A stretch of DNA of 64,000 nt from Hawksworthiomyces lignivorus (Eukaryota > Ascomycota > Sordariomycetes > Ophiostomatales > Ophiostomataceae), in NCBI GenBank assembly GCA_002917075.1, contig NTMA01000025.1, positions 372,001-436,000 on the forward strand, written 5' to 3'. Made by a program: the position numbers and the translations under genes. Under the pieces are notes generated by a model. That model worked only from the letters and a program-made list of their open reading frames with translations. It had not been told where the DNA came from and did no database searches. This document shows positions 1-10,294 of this stretch, piece by piece. How positions within the stretch are numbered: the stretch's first letter is position 1; every line of letters starts with the position of its first letter.

Positions 1-971
1 TTGAATCCAAAGAAGAAGGGCATGCTGATGCGCTCGCGGCCGCTCCAGTTCTGGGCACGGTGGACAGTGCTAACGTAGCGGTCGTTAGTGATACGCTGCA
101 GGTAGTCGCCGATGTTAACGACAAACGTGCCAGGGATGGGCGCCGCGCTGATCCACTGGCCATCGCGGTTGAGCACCTGGAGGCCGCCGTTACTGTCCTG
201 CCAGAGCACGGTGAAGAGCTGGAAGTCGGTGTGGGAGCCAATGGACACCAGGTCATCACCGCTGCCGGCGTCCGCGCTGGACACGCGTGGTGCGATTGGC
301 GGGTAGTAGTTCAGCGCCAGGGCCGCGTCCGGGTGCGAGAACTTGCTGTCAAGTGCATGCTCGTCGAGGTCCAGGGACAGCGCAAACGCCCGCACAAGGG
401 CACGCGCCAGGCCCAGGCAGGCCTGCCAGTAGCGAACGACAGCGGTGCGGAAGTGTGGTAGGTTGGCCGTCGACGCCCATGGAAAGTCCTCACTGCGCAG
501 GTGCTGGGCGATGTGAGCGGGGATCTGGGCAACATCGGACACAGCCGGGTCTAGCGCGGGATCGTAACACCACGAAAAGGTCTCGCGCACGTCGATGGAC
601 TCGCTCGGGTTGATACGTTGTGTCTTGGGGCCTTTATAGCCATTGAAATACTGCGACTTGCTTGAGTCGGCACGCGCCTTCACCTCGGCCGGTTGCTGAA
701 AGAAGTCGAGGCAGGCGGCACAGGCTTCGTCGGTCACGGTCTCAGGGATGCCGTGATTCTTGATGTAGAAGAAACCGTTATTGGTAGCTGCAGCATGGAT
801 CTGCTGCGCTACGGCAACACGAGCACCGGCATCGGTGCTAAAGATGCCAGACACGTCAATGATGGGGATTTCAGACGGCTCAGCATTGCGGAGTGGTGTC
901 CGCAGAACAGTACGGTAGATAAGACCATTGCCAGAAGACAATTGCAACTGGGTGGTTGTTATGGTAGCCAT
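1..971 (-). CDS. Fe(II)/2-oxoglutarate dioxygenase, isopenicillin N synthase-like (3' end outside window)
   Basis: A soluble non-haem iron oxygenase that should couple 2-oxoglutarate decarboxylation to hydroxylation, desaturation or ring closure of a small molecule; the substrate is unknown. The frame opens at ATG 971 and stays open to the left edge (323 codons, no intron seen), so the C-terminus and stop are missing. The N-terminal DIOX_N-type block includes NNGFFYIKNHGIP (about residues 64-76). The C-terminal double-stranded beta helix carries the iron ligands H247 and D249 (SHTDF) and H304 (STVHRA), and the R314-x-S316 pair that binds 2-oxoglutarate. It is related to the dioxygenase at 3646-4776 (both have GFFYIKNHGIPE). 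The MFS carrier gene between them suggests a shared catabolic or biosynthetic unit. Family assignment is firm; function is not. Confidence 0.9.
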   Translation of the reverse strand, partial: MATITTTQLQLSSGNGLIYRTVLRTPLRNAEPSEIPIIDVSGIFSTDAGARVAVAQQIHAAATNNGFFYIKNHGIPETVTDEACAACLDFFQQPAEVKARADSSKSQYFNGYKGPKTQRINPSESIDVRETFSWCYDPALDPAVSDVAQIPAHIAQHLRSEDFPWASTANLPHFRTAVVRYWQACLGLARALVRAFALSLDLDEHALDSKFSHPDAALALNYYPPIAPRVSSADAGSGDDLVSIGSHTDFQLFTVLWQDSNGGLQVLNRDGQWISAAPIPGTFVVNIGDYLQRITNDRYVSTVHRAQNWSGRERISMPFFFGF

Positions 972-1575
972 ATCTGAACAGAATAGTGATGCTTACAATA
1001 TAAAATCGTGGCGTTTAAAAATTGCTTAAGTCCTCTTCATAGAGATATAAGGTACTGGAACAAGCGTACATATAACGGAGCCTTTTCGAACTGGTAGAGT
1101 GGCCTAGTGGTTGACCTCAATACCCTAATATCAATACCATGATAAGGAGCTGCCTTTTGAAATCAGGCCTACAGACTGCTTAGTGGAAAAGAAATTGATA
1201 AAAGGTCGTGACAGCCTCCAGGGCTGGTTTCTCTTGTGGTCATGAGATATATACAGTGTGATAAAGCCCAGCACAATAGAGGTTCTTGCTATGCTAAAGA
1301 GAGAGAGTATCTACGCTATCACGATGGCTAATCTATGTACACAAATTTTGGCAATCTCTCATATCGGACTCTGTTCCGCTATCGCTGCATGATGGCATGG
1401 GGCAGCTGATATGGTATCTCGTCGGTCTGGGGAGAGCTATCAGGGCAATCAGATATTCAACAGTATCTCGGTAGATGCGATTTGGTGCCTATCTTAGCGG
1501 CGGGGCGTGGAGGAGCCGCTAATTTAGTTCATCTACGGAGTACGGAGTTATATGCTATCTTTCTACAGATAGCTG
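972..1575. other. Intergenic, 3' of transporter and 5' of dioxygenase
   Basis: No supported gene. It should hold the promoter of the left-edge dioxygenase. The 9-mer TACGGAGTA at 1534-1542 overlaps a second near copy (1541-1549). Confidence 0.6.
1534..1542 (+). repeat. TACGGAGTA 9-mer
   Basis: One of six exact intergenic copies (others at 21879, 25745, 30419, 37883 and 56258, either strand). About 0.5 would be expected by chance in 64 kb. Meaning unknown. Confidence 0.5.
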
Positions 1576-3152
1576 TTAGGCTTTGAATGTGTCCGTAATG
1601 TGCGTCGAGTCCTGCGAGCGCTCCTCGACGCCATCGTCCACCATCCGCCGGCGAAACAGCTCGCGAATCTCAAAGCAGCGCACAACGCATACCCACAGAC
1701 ACATACCACAGATGAAACCGAGACTGGCGCGGAATCCGCGAACATACTCGGGGGCATCCGTGACGGGGTACAGGAACTGCTGAATGATCGTGGTAAGGGC
1801 AGCGCCAAACGAGTTCATGATGGCCAAGACGAGCGCACGAACCTGCGTGTCGCCCGCGCAGAGTACGTTGGCCCAGGAGTAGTACATTGGCGACAGTGGC
1901 CCGTCCGTACCGGCAAACATGTAAGCGACGACTCGCAGGCCCAGCGGGATGTCCCAGACCACCAGACAGATGGTACCAAAAAGCAGAATGGCCAGATTGA
2001 AAGCAATGGCAGTCATACGACGGCCTGTAGTATCGACAAATGCGTTCAGAACGAGCACCATGACAATATTCCAGCCGTTGATGCACGTGGGTATGTTGTT
2101 CACCTGGTACAGGGACCACGTGTGCTCCGTGTCATGAGAAAGGAATAGCTGGAAGACGGTGTTGGCGACTTTGCCGACCTGGATGAGTTAGTGTGCGCAC
2201 TCTCTGCAGTACCGTTGCGCGAAGAACTTACTGTCGTGTTCCAAAACATCCAAAGGATCGTGAGCACGTAGAGCTGCCACGTATTGATGGTGCGGAAAAA
2301 AAGATCCCATGTGAAGTGAGTTGTCTCGGCACGGCCGTCTTCCACCAAACGCTCAACACAGCGCGCTTTCTCCTCTTTTGTGAAGTAAAAGGCTTTGGTC
2401 TGGTACGGCGTGTCGGGGAAGAAGATGAAGCCGTAGATGGCGATGACAACAGTGATGATGCCTAGGTTGTCAGAAACACTTTAGAATGGCAAATGGGGCA
2501 AGCTATAGTTACCGTCAATGATAAACACCCATCGCCATGCTTCGATGCCGTGTTTCCCATCCAATCCCGCAAGCACACCGCTTTGGAGATAACCTGAGAT
2601 CATGGTGCCAACGTAGGCAGCGCAAGCAAAGATGGCGGTGCGCTTGCCCAGCTCAGTGCGCTTGTACCACGAGCCCAGGACGTACTGCACGCCGACAAAG
2701 CTAGAGCCCTCGAGGAACCCGATAAAGAAGCGCAAGGGATATAGCTGGTTGACGCTTGATACCTTGTAAGTGCCAATAGTCAAAGCAGCCCAGATGAGCT
2801 CAAGACTGGGCAGCAAGATGCGGGGTGGGATCCAGGTGAGTAGGATGTTGGCGGGAATGGGTCCGATGATCTGGCCAACGGAGAAGCACGTGTTGGCCAA
2901 GTTGAACTCCGTACCAAACATCTTGAGGTCCTGCTTCATGCCAGTAACGTAGGCGTTGCTGAGGTTGGACTGGTCGAGCCATTTGGAAAAGTAGGCAAGA
3001 CAACCGTAGGTCAGGATGAAAAAATCAATCTTGAAGAGCAGCTTCTTCTCGGCCGCGGGCGTGTTTTTGGGGTACCAGATGAAGAAGGGCGGTCGGACAT
3101 CGTAAGTCGAAGCAAAGAGCTTCTTAGCATAATAGGAGGGCGAGAGCGACAT
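1576..3152 (-). CDS. MFS transporter, anion:cation symporter (allantoate/nicotinate permease-like) family
   Basis: A plasma-membrane proton symporter for a small organic anion, probably a vitamin, amide or carboxylate; the substrate is not readable. Three exons: 3152-2513, 2461-2232 and 2178-1576. The introns (2512-2462 and 2231-2179) have GT..AG ends and restore phase, giving 490 aa, usual for this family (about 480-530). The N-terminus has the family pattern: a charged cytosolic stretch, DFFILTYGCLAYFSKWLDQSNLSNAYV in TM1-2, then VGQIIGPIPANILL and FFIGFLEGSSFVGVQYVLGSWY. About 12 hydrophobic segments are expected. It is transcribed toward the left-edge dioxygenase and divergently from the one at 3646. 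I infer that the carrier and the two oxygenases handle the same compound. Confidence 0.88.
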
Positions 3153-3645
3153 GGCTGCGAGATGACTTCAAAACAGCGCGGACCTATACAGTTGCAACAG
3201 ACGAAGCAAAAAAAAACAGTACGTGTAGCGAGCGGCTCTTGGCTATTTGACGACGATCCTATATTGATTCTACAGCAACGCCCCTCTCTCTATGTACACC
3301 CTTATCCATATCAAGTACCACGCCACTGCTTATCTCGCATGAAGGCTAACTCGGTTGACTTTCATCTCGCCCGTATTCACAAGATAGATCCCCAGTTATC
3401 GTATCGTGAATATCTAATCTGATTGCTGTGATCGCAGAGGAGGCCCGACTGGGGAGATTGTCGGAGAGTGCCTACCGACAGAGTAGATAAGGGAGCGATA
3501 CCGCTTGTAGCCAATGCAACATAGATTCTTGGCGAGAACCTTGGCGCGGAGACATCGTCGACTTCTGGTTGGTCTAACCCACGATTTAAAGCCGTTCATA
3601 GCACCGCAGATCACATCGCATGAATTAAATAGACATCATCGCAAC
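3153..3645. promoter_or_regulatory. Divergent promoter region, MFS carrier / dioxygenase
   Basis: A 493-bp gap between divergent start codons, so it should carry both promoters. There is an A-rich stretch next to the carrier start (about 3210-3220). I see no operator-like repeat. Confidence 0.5.
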
Positions 3646-4776
3646 ATGGCTGAAATTTTGCCTGCTCCAGTTCCAGACGGCAAGTACGTCTACTTCCACT
3701 CGGGCGCCGAGGCGACATATCGCGAGGTTGCCGCGCAGCCGACGGGCTTCACGGCAATCCCGACCATCGACCTGGCAGAGCTGGACACGTCACCGGCGGC
3801 GCGAAAGGCGATTGCTAAGGAGCTGTATGCAGCTTGCCACAATGTGGGCTTCTTTTACATCAAAAACCATGGCATCCCCGAGTCCTTGATTGCCGAGACT
3901 TTTGCCCTACTCCAGCGCTTCTTCGCTCTAGACCTCGACACCAAGATGGACGCCTACGTGCACAAGAACCCTGCTATCCGCGGCTATGAGCCCATGGGCG
4001 AGACCCGCCTCGACCCGCGCACGCAAGGCGACGTCAAAGAGGCCTTTACCATGGGCGACTGCGTGCGCGAGCCGGAGCAGGACTATCAAGGCAAGACGGG
4101 ACGGCCGCCGCCGGCGCACATCACGCAGCCCCAGAACATCTGGCCAAAGGACGCACCATGGTGGCGCGAGGGCATGTATGCCTACTACAACCGTGTGCTG
4201 CCGCTCGCGATGAAGTTGGTGCGCATGTTCGCGCTGGCGCTGGACCTGGACGAGACGGCGCTGGACCCACTCTTCCAGTTCCCCATCACTGGCATGCGCG
4301 CCCTCTACTACCCGCCGACACCTGTCGACCGCGATGCGGCGAGCGTCGGGCTGGGTGCGCACGCCGACTTCTCGTGGCTGACCTTGGTGCTGCAGCAACC
4401 TGGTGTGCCGGCGCTCGAGGTGCTCAACCAAGACGGCATCTGGGTGGATGCGCCGCCGGTGCCGGGAACGCTCGTCTGCAACGTGGGCCAGTATCTCGAG
4501 CGCCAGACGGCCGGCACCTTTCCGGCCACCGTCCACCGCGTGCGCAATCGCACAAGCCTGGCGCGGTACTCCCTGCCATTCTTTCTAACCATGGACCCGG
4601 ATGCGGAGCTGACAGTGCTGGATGCTTTCAAAACGCCGGGTCAGGCCAACGACACTATCAACGTGGGCGATCTTTACATCCGGCGCGTGCTGCCAGCGCG
4701 CAAAAAACATCCGACCAGCATCCAGTATAAGGATGTGCCACAGGAAGAATGGAAGTACAGCATGTTGCTACGATAG
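3646..4776 (+). CDS. Fe(II)/2-oxoglutarate dioxygenase, isopenicillin N synthase-like
   Basis: A single-exon gene of 376 aa, full length for the family. I start at ATG 3646 (context aacATGgct) because the upstream open frame shows no family similarity. The N-terminal domain has IPTIDLAEL and NVGFFYIKNHGIPE (about residues 66-79). The jelly roll has iron ligands H239 and D241 (GAHADF) and H297 (ATVHRV), and R307-x-S309 for 2-oxoglutarate, so all catalytic residues are present. These proteins hydroxylate, desaturate or cyclise small molecules in the cytosol. It is transcribed divergently from the ACS-type carrier. The coding region is GC-rich compared with the flanking AT-rich DNA. It is a relative, not a copy, of the left-edge oxygenase. 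The substrate is unknown. Confidence 0.93.
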   Translation: MAEILPAPVPDGKYVYFHSGAEATYREVAAQPTGFTAIPTIDLAELDTSPAARKAIAKELYAACHNVGFFYIKNHGIPESLIAETFALLQRFFALDLDTKMDAYVHKNPAIRGYEPMGETRLDPRTQGDVKEAFTMGDCVREPEQDYQGKTGRPPPAHITQPQNIWPKDAPWWREGMYAYYNRVLPLAMKLVRMFALALDLDETALDPLFQFPITGMRALYYPPTPVDRDAASVGLGAHADFSWLTLVLQQPGVPALEVLNQDGIWVDAPPVPGTLVCNVGQYLERQTAGTFPATVHRVRNRTSLARYSLPFFLTMDPDAELTVLDAFKTPGQANDTINVGDLYIRRVLPARKKHPTSIQYKDVPQEEWKYSMLLR

Positions 4777-5481
4777 GTGCAGCTAGCCATAGAAAAATAA
4801 CCTATATCAATGAAAATGCTAGGGTAGTAATGTCTTCATGGCCTCCAACTGGCATATTTGTCCTGTTCAGCAGTGCTTATATAATACTATGCCTGTGGGT
4901 TGATACCGTATGCCTATCACTTGAATACCGTGGTGATACACTGCATATAGCACTATATAGAGAGGGCTCCTCGCCCTGCCTCCCTCTAGGATATCCTTTT
5001 GGCCTCTTCTAATCAATGGCTCTACTCAAACTGGCTTGACATGTCCCTCTTTATTCACGGAATTCAATGTAAGCGCACGGTGGTGACGGCGGTAGTTAAC
5101 ACACCATCTTAGGCGGAATCTTAAAAGAGTGGTGCTGTTAAGGACCCAGATAGTGTCTAGCCCTTTGAGGATAGAACCTAGCCAGCTCGAAAGCACAAAC
5201 TATTCATTTATTCCATATGATTTTACTCTTGACCCCCAAGGTCGCACTAGTTGCTGTCCAGATTGTCGCTTCAATTCTAGTTTAGGTATGATGGCCAATC
5301 AAGCCAAGCAACTAACTAAAATTGGCGCACAGAGCTGTGGCTGAGGTCAGCTGAGGCTGACTCTGTTCATCTATTAAATTACCTTCATAACTATGGGGTC
5401 TGACCCTTACGTTCTAACTCTCTGATAAAACGTTCCAATCCAAGGCTTGCCCTAGAAGCGCTCAGCTCCACAGATCCAAAC
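4777..5481. other. Intergenic with solo LTR
   Basis: No gene seen. About a quarter of the stretch is the solo LTR at 4864-5041; the rest is unremarkable AT-rich sequence. Confidence 0.6.
4864..5041 (+). mobile_element. Solo LTR, copy A
   Basis: A 178-bp element with LTR-type ends (TGTT...GACA) and an internal TATATAA box about 15 bp from the left end. A perfect 5-bp target duplication, TGTCC, lies at 4859-4863 and 5042-5046. It differs from copy D (61316-61494) by about ten positions, mostly transitions. No internal retroelement sequence adjoins it, so it is a solo LTR left by recombination. The 5-bp duplication and TG..CA ends are known hallmarks of LTR retrotransposons. Confidence 0.93.
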
Positions 5482-6022
5482 ATGACGCAGTCTACAGGTA
5501 CGTATTCACATCGAAGGTAGTTGCAAGCTCAAAGCTGACGCGATTTGTAAGTAAAATCGAAAATCATCACATCTACCATGAATGACCCAGCGACAGCGTC
5601 GTGGGGCCTGGAGATCAAGGACGATGACTTCGAGAGGCTCCAAGAAGGTTTCAGGCCAGAGGACATGTCGGAAAAGTGGATTATTGTCGCCACTGATCCA
5701 GACCCAAGCGGTAGTATCGCCATCCACTTTGCTCGAAGCTGGACAAGAAGGAAACTTTACGTGCTTGTGCTAAAGCCGCGTGATGCCAGCAGCAGCGCGA
5801 AAATTGAAACCATCAGCTGGGATCAAGAAAGGAACGGAAGTCTCTTTTCGGAAGAACAGGCGAAGAAAGAAGTCTCGAGTATCTGCAAAAATTACCTTCT
5901 CTGCCTTTGATGCGCCCCTAGAGGAGAACCGCGATCCTATATGGAATCACTCTGCGGCTAAAATAAGAGAAAACTGGGAGATGTTTTCTAATCCCGCACA
6001 TGCGGAGGTACTGGCTAGTTAA
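5482..6022 (+). pseudogene. Small conserved fungal protein of unknown function, frameshifted near the C-terminus
   Basis: The main reading frame starts at ATG 5578 (110 codons to a stop at 5908-5910). A better start may be ATG 5482: a 16-nt exon (5482-5497), a GT..AG intron (5498-5590) and continuation in phase, giving MTQSTATASWGLEIK. It matches a widespread small fungal family of unknown role that I know from memory, with conserved stretches like WGLEIKDDDFERLQEGFRP, DMSEKW, DPDPSGSI, ARSWT and SEEQAKKEV. The expected tail (DPIWNHSAAKI and onward to stop at 6020-6022) lies in another frame, so one base is gained or lost around 5895-5915. This may be decay or a sequencing error. No signal peptide or membrane segment is evident. 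Confidence 0.55.
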
Positions 6023-7690
6023 TATCTAGTGGCGAAATATTCTACTTAGTCTTCATGCGGCAGTGTCCAGAAAGCCGGTCTTCGTCTCCGTCGGGCACAA
6101 TTTCTGGCTCCAGAAGTACTCCCGTCAAGTGTATATACTACGAAAGATATGTTATTAAGTAAACACAACGTACTCCTAATACTTTTTCCTTTGATAGAAG
6201 TTGGAGAATAATGCTGTTAATCTACTAGGTTATCAAGCCAGGAGCGGCGTGAACAATCAAAATATTCAGCGAGGAAGGCCTTCAAGCCTTTGGAGAAATG
6301 TGAATTCAAATAACAGTAGATAATATTCAGTAGTTCAGTAACCAAGTCTTCTGAACACCGGTTTAATGCGCCATGCAGTGAGACGCGTTCGCACGCAACG
6401 GGGAGGGCGTCAATTTCAAGAGAATTGCTCTCACTTATTCCTCACTAGGTAATGTTAGATTGCCCAATTAATCAAATAAAGAAGTAATATTTAATAAGAT
6501 TTTGTAAGATTTTGTTACACGAGGATGAGTCACTAGGAATGTCTTGTGCTTTAGAGAACGGTATTCCTGTTCTTGAATTTTCCTACTGTTAAGCCAGTTT
6601 GAGCAGAGCCATTAGTTAGGAGAGGCCAAAAGGGATATCCCAGAGGGAGTCGGAGCGAGGAGCCCTCTCTATATAGTGCTATATGCAGTGTATGGCCACG
6701 GTATTCAAGTGGTAGGTATACGGTATCAACCTACGGCCATGGTGTTATATAAGCAATGCTCAACGCCTAAAACGTTGCGCCAGCTCACGCCCACAGCTCT
6801 CTGGTCTCAGCCCTATCTACAGGCGTCCCACTTATTCGGATTTCGCTGCACCACCACAACCGGGGCCTGACAAACCAATATTACGACGTTAGCGTTCCCC
6901 AATCAACAACGGCCAGATCCCTGAAAACATGCATCAGAAATAAACCACATCCGTTGCTTTGGGACAAGTTTTATTGCTTGTTTTATGAATCTTGACGCTT
7001 GCAACGCCACCGATGCAAGGTACGTTTTTGTCTAATTTTTTTTTTCTTTTCAATTTGGCACGGGCTTTCCTTCATGTATTAGCAGATGAACAGATTAGAG
7101 GGCATCTAGCTTTGGGAGATGTCCTGCTACTGTTATTGGGTTGGTCTTCTTCATTGTTGTTTCTTTGGTCATAAGTATGCATGCTTCCATAAAGGGGCGC
7201 CACGAAACCTGCAGAACCACAAATCAAGCTTAACCCGGATCGTAAGATCATCCGCCGGGTTAGCCAGGTAATCGCCTTCTTTATGCGGGATAGCCCAGCA
7301 AAGTCTCTAGATACCCTAGCAAAGTTCGTCACCAGTCACTCCTGATAGGACGTTTCGATGCATAAGTTTAGAAGCTGCCCGCTTCCCAATACTCCTTAAG
7401 TCGTAGTGCTGATATGGACCGACACCTGGCATGTCTGGCTCTGGAGTGTAAAGCGGTGCATGTATTGTATTAAATTCTCTTTCGTCGTCTTCATCCATCT
7501 TCCGGTTTTCTTCTCCTTTTCCTTGGTGTTGTAGCTTCTCCGGTTTTGTTAGCCCGCTGTTTAACCACCCTCTGGTGTTTTTGAACGTCCATTCATTTCA
7601 TATAAACAATTGCATTCGTTTTCCATCTCTCGTTAGGCTTCAAAAATTGAAAAATTGCCAATACTACAATAGAAGGAGAGTGAGTCAGCC
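6023..7690. other. Long intergenic stretch with solo LTR
   Basis: It contains the solo LTR at 6587-6765. On the minus strand a 60-codon frame (7498-7316, starting MDEDDEREFN) has protein-like composition, but it stops early and has no clear continuation. It might be a decayed gene and I do not call it. The rest is AT-rich with no supported feature. Confidence 0.5.
6587..6765 (-). mobile_element. Solo LTR, copy B (inverted, more diverged)
   Basis: Reverse-orientation copy of the same family, about 179 bp. Its right end (TGTTAAGCC on the + strand) begins at 6587. The left end reaches about 6765, where the terminal base is changed (CAACG instead of CAACA). Flanks CCTAC (6582-6586) and CCTAA (6766-6770) look like a 5-bp target duplication with one mismatch. 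More substitutions than copies A and D suggest an older insertion. Confidence 0.85.
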
Positions 7691-8569
7691 ATGAAGATCT
7701 CGCACCTCGCCGCTCTCAGCAGCTTACTCTGGGCCAGCAGCGCGCTTGCTTCGCGCTGCAAGCCGTCTAGCCCAGCGCCAGTCTCCACGTCTTCGTCCTC
7801 GACTCTCCCGGCACTCCCTTCATACCCTTCTTCATCCTCCTCTTCGTCGCCCACGTCCGCTTCATCCTCGCCATTAAGCCCTTCAGCATCTCCGTCACCG
7901 TCCTCGCACGCGCCGTCATCATCCTCGCTTGCGCCGTCGTCGTCTTTGTCTGCACCGTCGTCACCTTCGCTCGTGCCGTCGTCATCTTTGTCTGCGCCGT
8001 CATCCTCTTCGTCCCTTCCGTCCTCGTCCTCGTCTGTTTCGACATCTTCCTCCTCGGTTTCATCCGCGTCCGCGTCCACGAGCGCCTGCGCTAACGTCAT
8101 CGGCGCACCATATTTCGCCAACTCCGGCGACTCCTTGTGGGGATCCCAGGTGGTCGGCGATAGCTTGGTCACATACCTGAGCGGTGCCGGTATCGATTCC
8201 TGCGACGGCTACGACTCATGCGTGCAGCTCACGTCAGGTACCGCCGATGGCGACAGCGCTTTCATTTTGCAGCCTCTGTCCGGCATTCAGCTTGACACTC
8301 CGTATACTGTCCGCATGAAGATCCGCGCATTGGTGACGGTTGACGGTCAGATCACTTGCGGGTTCATTGTCAACAACGCCCCAGACGCTTTCGATCTGGC
8401 GCCGCCGGAGCTCCTTTCCACATGGTTCACGTACTCCTTTACCCCTCTTGTTGCGACCTCCACAGACAGCGTCTACTTCGGATGCTCCATTACCTCCGGC
8501 AACGGCGAGACCCAGACCACCATCCAGATCACCGATATATCGCTAGTGCCTGAGGCGTGCATCACGTAA
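7691..8569 (+). CDS. Secreted Ser/Pro-rich protein with C-terminal beta-sandwich-like domain
   Basis: 292 aa in one exon from ATG 7691. Residues 1-20 (MKISHLAALSSLLWASSALA) form a classical signal peptide. Residues about 24-130 are almost entirely Ser, Pro, Ala and Thr in degenerate repeats, typical of an O-mannosylated stalk. Residues about 131-292 form a folded domain with several Cys (ACANVIG, DSCDGYDSC, GQITCGFIV, YFGCSI), whose strand pattern resembles carbohydrate-binding-module-like jelly rolls in fungal wall or secreted proteins. I see no catalytic motif and no GPI signal at the C-terminus. It is likely an extracellular or wall-associated adhesin-like or sugar-binding protein. The low-complexity DNA (about 7760-8080) is prone to length change. 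Confidence 0.8.
   Translation: MKISHLAALSSLLWASSALASRCKPSSPAPVSTSSSSTLPALPSYPSSSSSSSPTSASSSPLSPSASPSPSSHAPSSSSLAPSSSLSAPSSPSLVPSSSLSAPSSSSSLPSSSSSVSTSSSSVSSASASTSACANVIGAPYFANSGDSLWGSQVVGDSLVTYLSGAGIDSCDGYDSCVQLTSGTADGDSAFILQPLSGIQLDTPYTVRMKIRALVTVDGQITCGFIVNNAPDAFDLAPPELLSTWFTYSFTPLVATSTDSVYFGCSITSGNGETQTTIQITDISLVPEACIT
7765..8080 (+). repeat. Serine-codon-rich low-complexity repeat
   Basis: Degenerate TCN/AGC-rich tract coding the Ser/Pro stalk, with recurring short units such as GCGCCGTCGTC and TCGTCTTTGTCTG. It is part of the coding sequence, not an independent element. Confidence 0.7.
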
Positions 8570-9721
8570 GAGAAGGGGGGGGGGAGAATTGTCTCGATGA
8601 CAGTAACAAGCACCAGCACCAACAGTTTTTATCTTTTGTTCAACAGAAAAAGATCGCGACAGTGAACACTTCTTTTTCTTTTCTTTACCAAGTTTCTCCC
8701 ACGTACATCTTTTTCTCTTCTACTGTTATAATTATTATTGTTAATACTGTTTCCATAATACCGATGCTCCCAACTGCGGAACTAAGTGATAATCTTGCAT
8801 CGTGTGCTACTACTGCGCCGCAAAATTCCATTTTCGACTCCTAGATTTTCTTAAAAGAAAGAATGATGAGATGGCTTAGAAGAGTACGTTATAAATTTTA
8901 CGCTGCCTCATATCAGGCCAAGAACGAACCGTCGACAGAGGCCGGGATTGCACGAGCAACTATCCTGCGTAGCTCTTCTACTGTTGTCGAGAGAACAGCT
9001 CCGACCAGCAAGATAAATTTGGAACGGTGTTACTCTCATGCAATGCTATAAGAGAATGAAAGATATTGTGTGGGTATTATCGAGGGTGTACGGAAATCGA
9101 GAATTACCTGAAGGTAAAAAATAAAAAAATAAAAAAATAAAAATAAAAATAAAAACTTTGAAGGGACGAACTACTCACTGCAGAGGATGGTAAGAATGGT
9201 GGCACATGCCTACTGAAAACGGCGGCCAGCGCAGTACTTTAGCTTTCTGCTGTAATTTTGATATATACATCGCAGGAGAATGAATTGTTGACACATTACA
9301 TACTCACACCATGGTCGAATCGATGTACGGTGCATCTGCCAGATGTCCTTTTCTCTATGGATGAAAAGTCATTCATTTGACGTACGAATGTTGCAGAATA
9401 TTTCTCTGATTAGGTGGGTTTTAGCACTTACATTCTAGCTATGTGATGAAGAACTGTGAAATGGGAGTAGAAATCAGACACCTAAAAATTCATCCCTCAG
9501 TCTAGGCCTCACAAAAGTACTTGTTTTATATGGTGGTCCTCTTTCGCGGAATTTAATGCTTATAGGGGAAAAAAAATCCAAGGTGTTCGGTAACTCTATC
9601 GCTTGTTTAAGCTGCTTATGCAGCTGTATGAACATATTTTCAAGTTCCTAATCGAATATATCCAATCATACTGGGTGCTAACACGATACGCATTCTGATG
9701 TTCTCATTTTGACTTTTTATT
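8570..9721. other. Intergenic, convergent gene ends
   Basis: It lies between converging genes, so it needs no promoter. It has an A-rich simple repeat at about 9116-9156 (runs of A5-A7 broken by T) and no credible gene; a 62-codon frame at 8863 has no recognisable features. Confidence 0.6.
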
Positions 9722-10294
9722 TTATTTTCCACGCGTGCTGACCTCCTTGATCCATTGCTCAGCCGAAACCACGGTAGCTCGTCGGGGGAAGTAATTGTCG
9801 ACCAACACTCGATGTACTTCGGTGTCTGGGTCGAAGCAGAGATCATCGATGACAGTCATCTTGTAATCCAAATCCGCTGCTTGACAAACCGTGGAGAGAA
9901 CGGCACCGCTTGTCGACACGCCCGCAAGGACCAGATGGCCGACATTGAGGCCGCGGAGCACGCAGTCCATGTCGCTGCCAGAAAAGGCCGACACGCGCCG
10001 CTTCGTCACCACAATATCGCTCTCTAGGGGCGCGATCTCGGGTGCAATGTCAACCGACGGGTCACCTTCGACAGCGCCACCATACGAGGCCACCTTAGCG
10101 AATGCAGCATTGCGCTGTGAGATTTCGGGGTGGCCTGGTCGAAAGCAAACTCTGACGTAAATGACGCGGATGCCCGCCGCACGCGACGCTTTGATGGCTT
10201 CTGACGCCCGCGACAAGTAGCCAGCCTTGTCATCCTTGAGATGCTCAAGGATGCTGTTCTGCAGGTCCAGCAGGACCAGGGCGGTTTCGCTCAT
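9722..10294 (-). CDS. Isochorismatase-fold (cysteine hydrolase) family protein lacking the usual catalytic Cys
   Basis: 190 aa, single exon, ATG at 10294. The alpha/beta/alpha fold of the isochorismatase-like superfamily is clear: TALVLLDLQNSIL with Asp10, a Lys98 strand (DIVVTKRR), and the G-x-x-T-S-G-x-V element at 125-132 (GVSTSGAV) followed by STVCQAADLDY. In hydrolytic members the triad is Asp-Lys-Cys with Cys in the T-x-x-C-V position. Here that position is Ala131, so Asp and Lys are kept but the nucleophile is absent. Fungal and bacterial relatives with the TSGVVLST pattern are common, so this is probably a non-canonical subfamily rather than decay. The reaction is unknown. It is transcribed divergently from the DHA1 carrier at 10815. 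Confidence 0.87.
   Translation of the reverse strand: MSETALVLLDLQNSILEHLKDDKAGYLSRASEAIKASRAAGIRVIYVRVCFRPGHPEISQRNAAFAKVASYGGAVEGDPSVDIAPEIAPLESDIVVTKRRVSAFSGSDMDCVLRGLNVGHLVLAGVSTSGAVLSTVCQAADLDYKMTVIDDLCFDPDTEVHRVLVDNYFPRRATVVSAEQWIKEVSTRGK

Noticed and set aside
3928..4536. 202-codon minus-strand open frame
   Set aside because: Antisense to the 3646-4776 dioxygenase; Arg/His-rich shadow.
9116..9156. A-rich stretch as a possible poly(A) tail of a retroposed element
   Set aside because: No element body or target duplication beside it; a simple repeat is enough.
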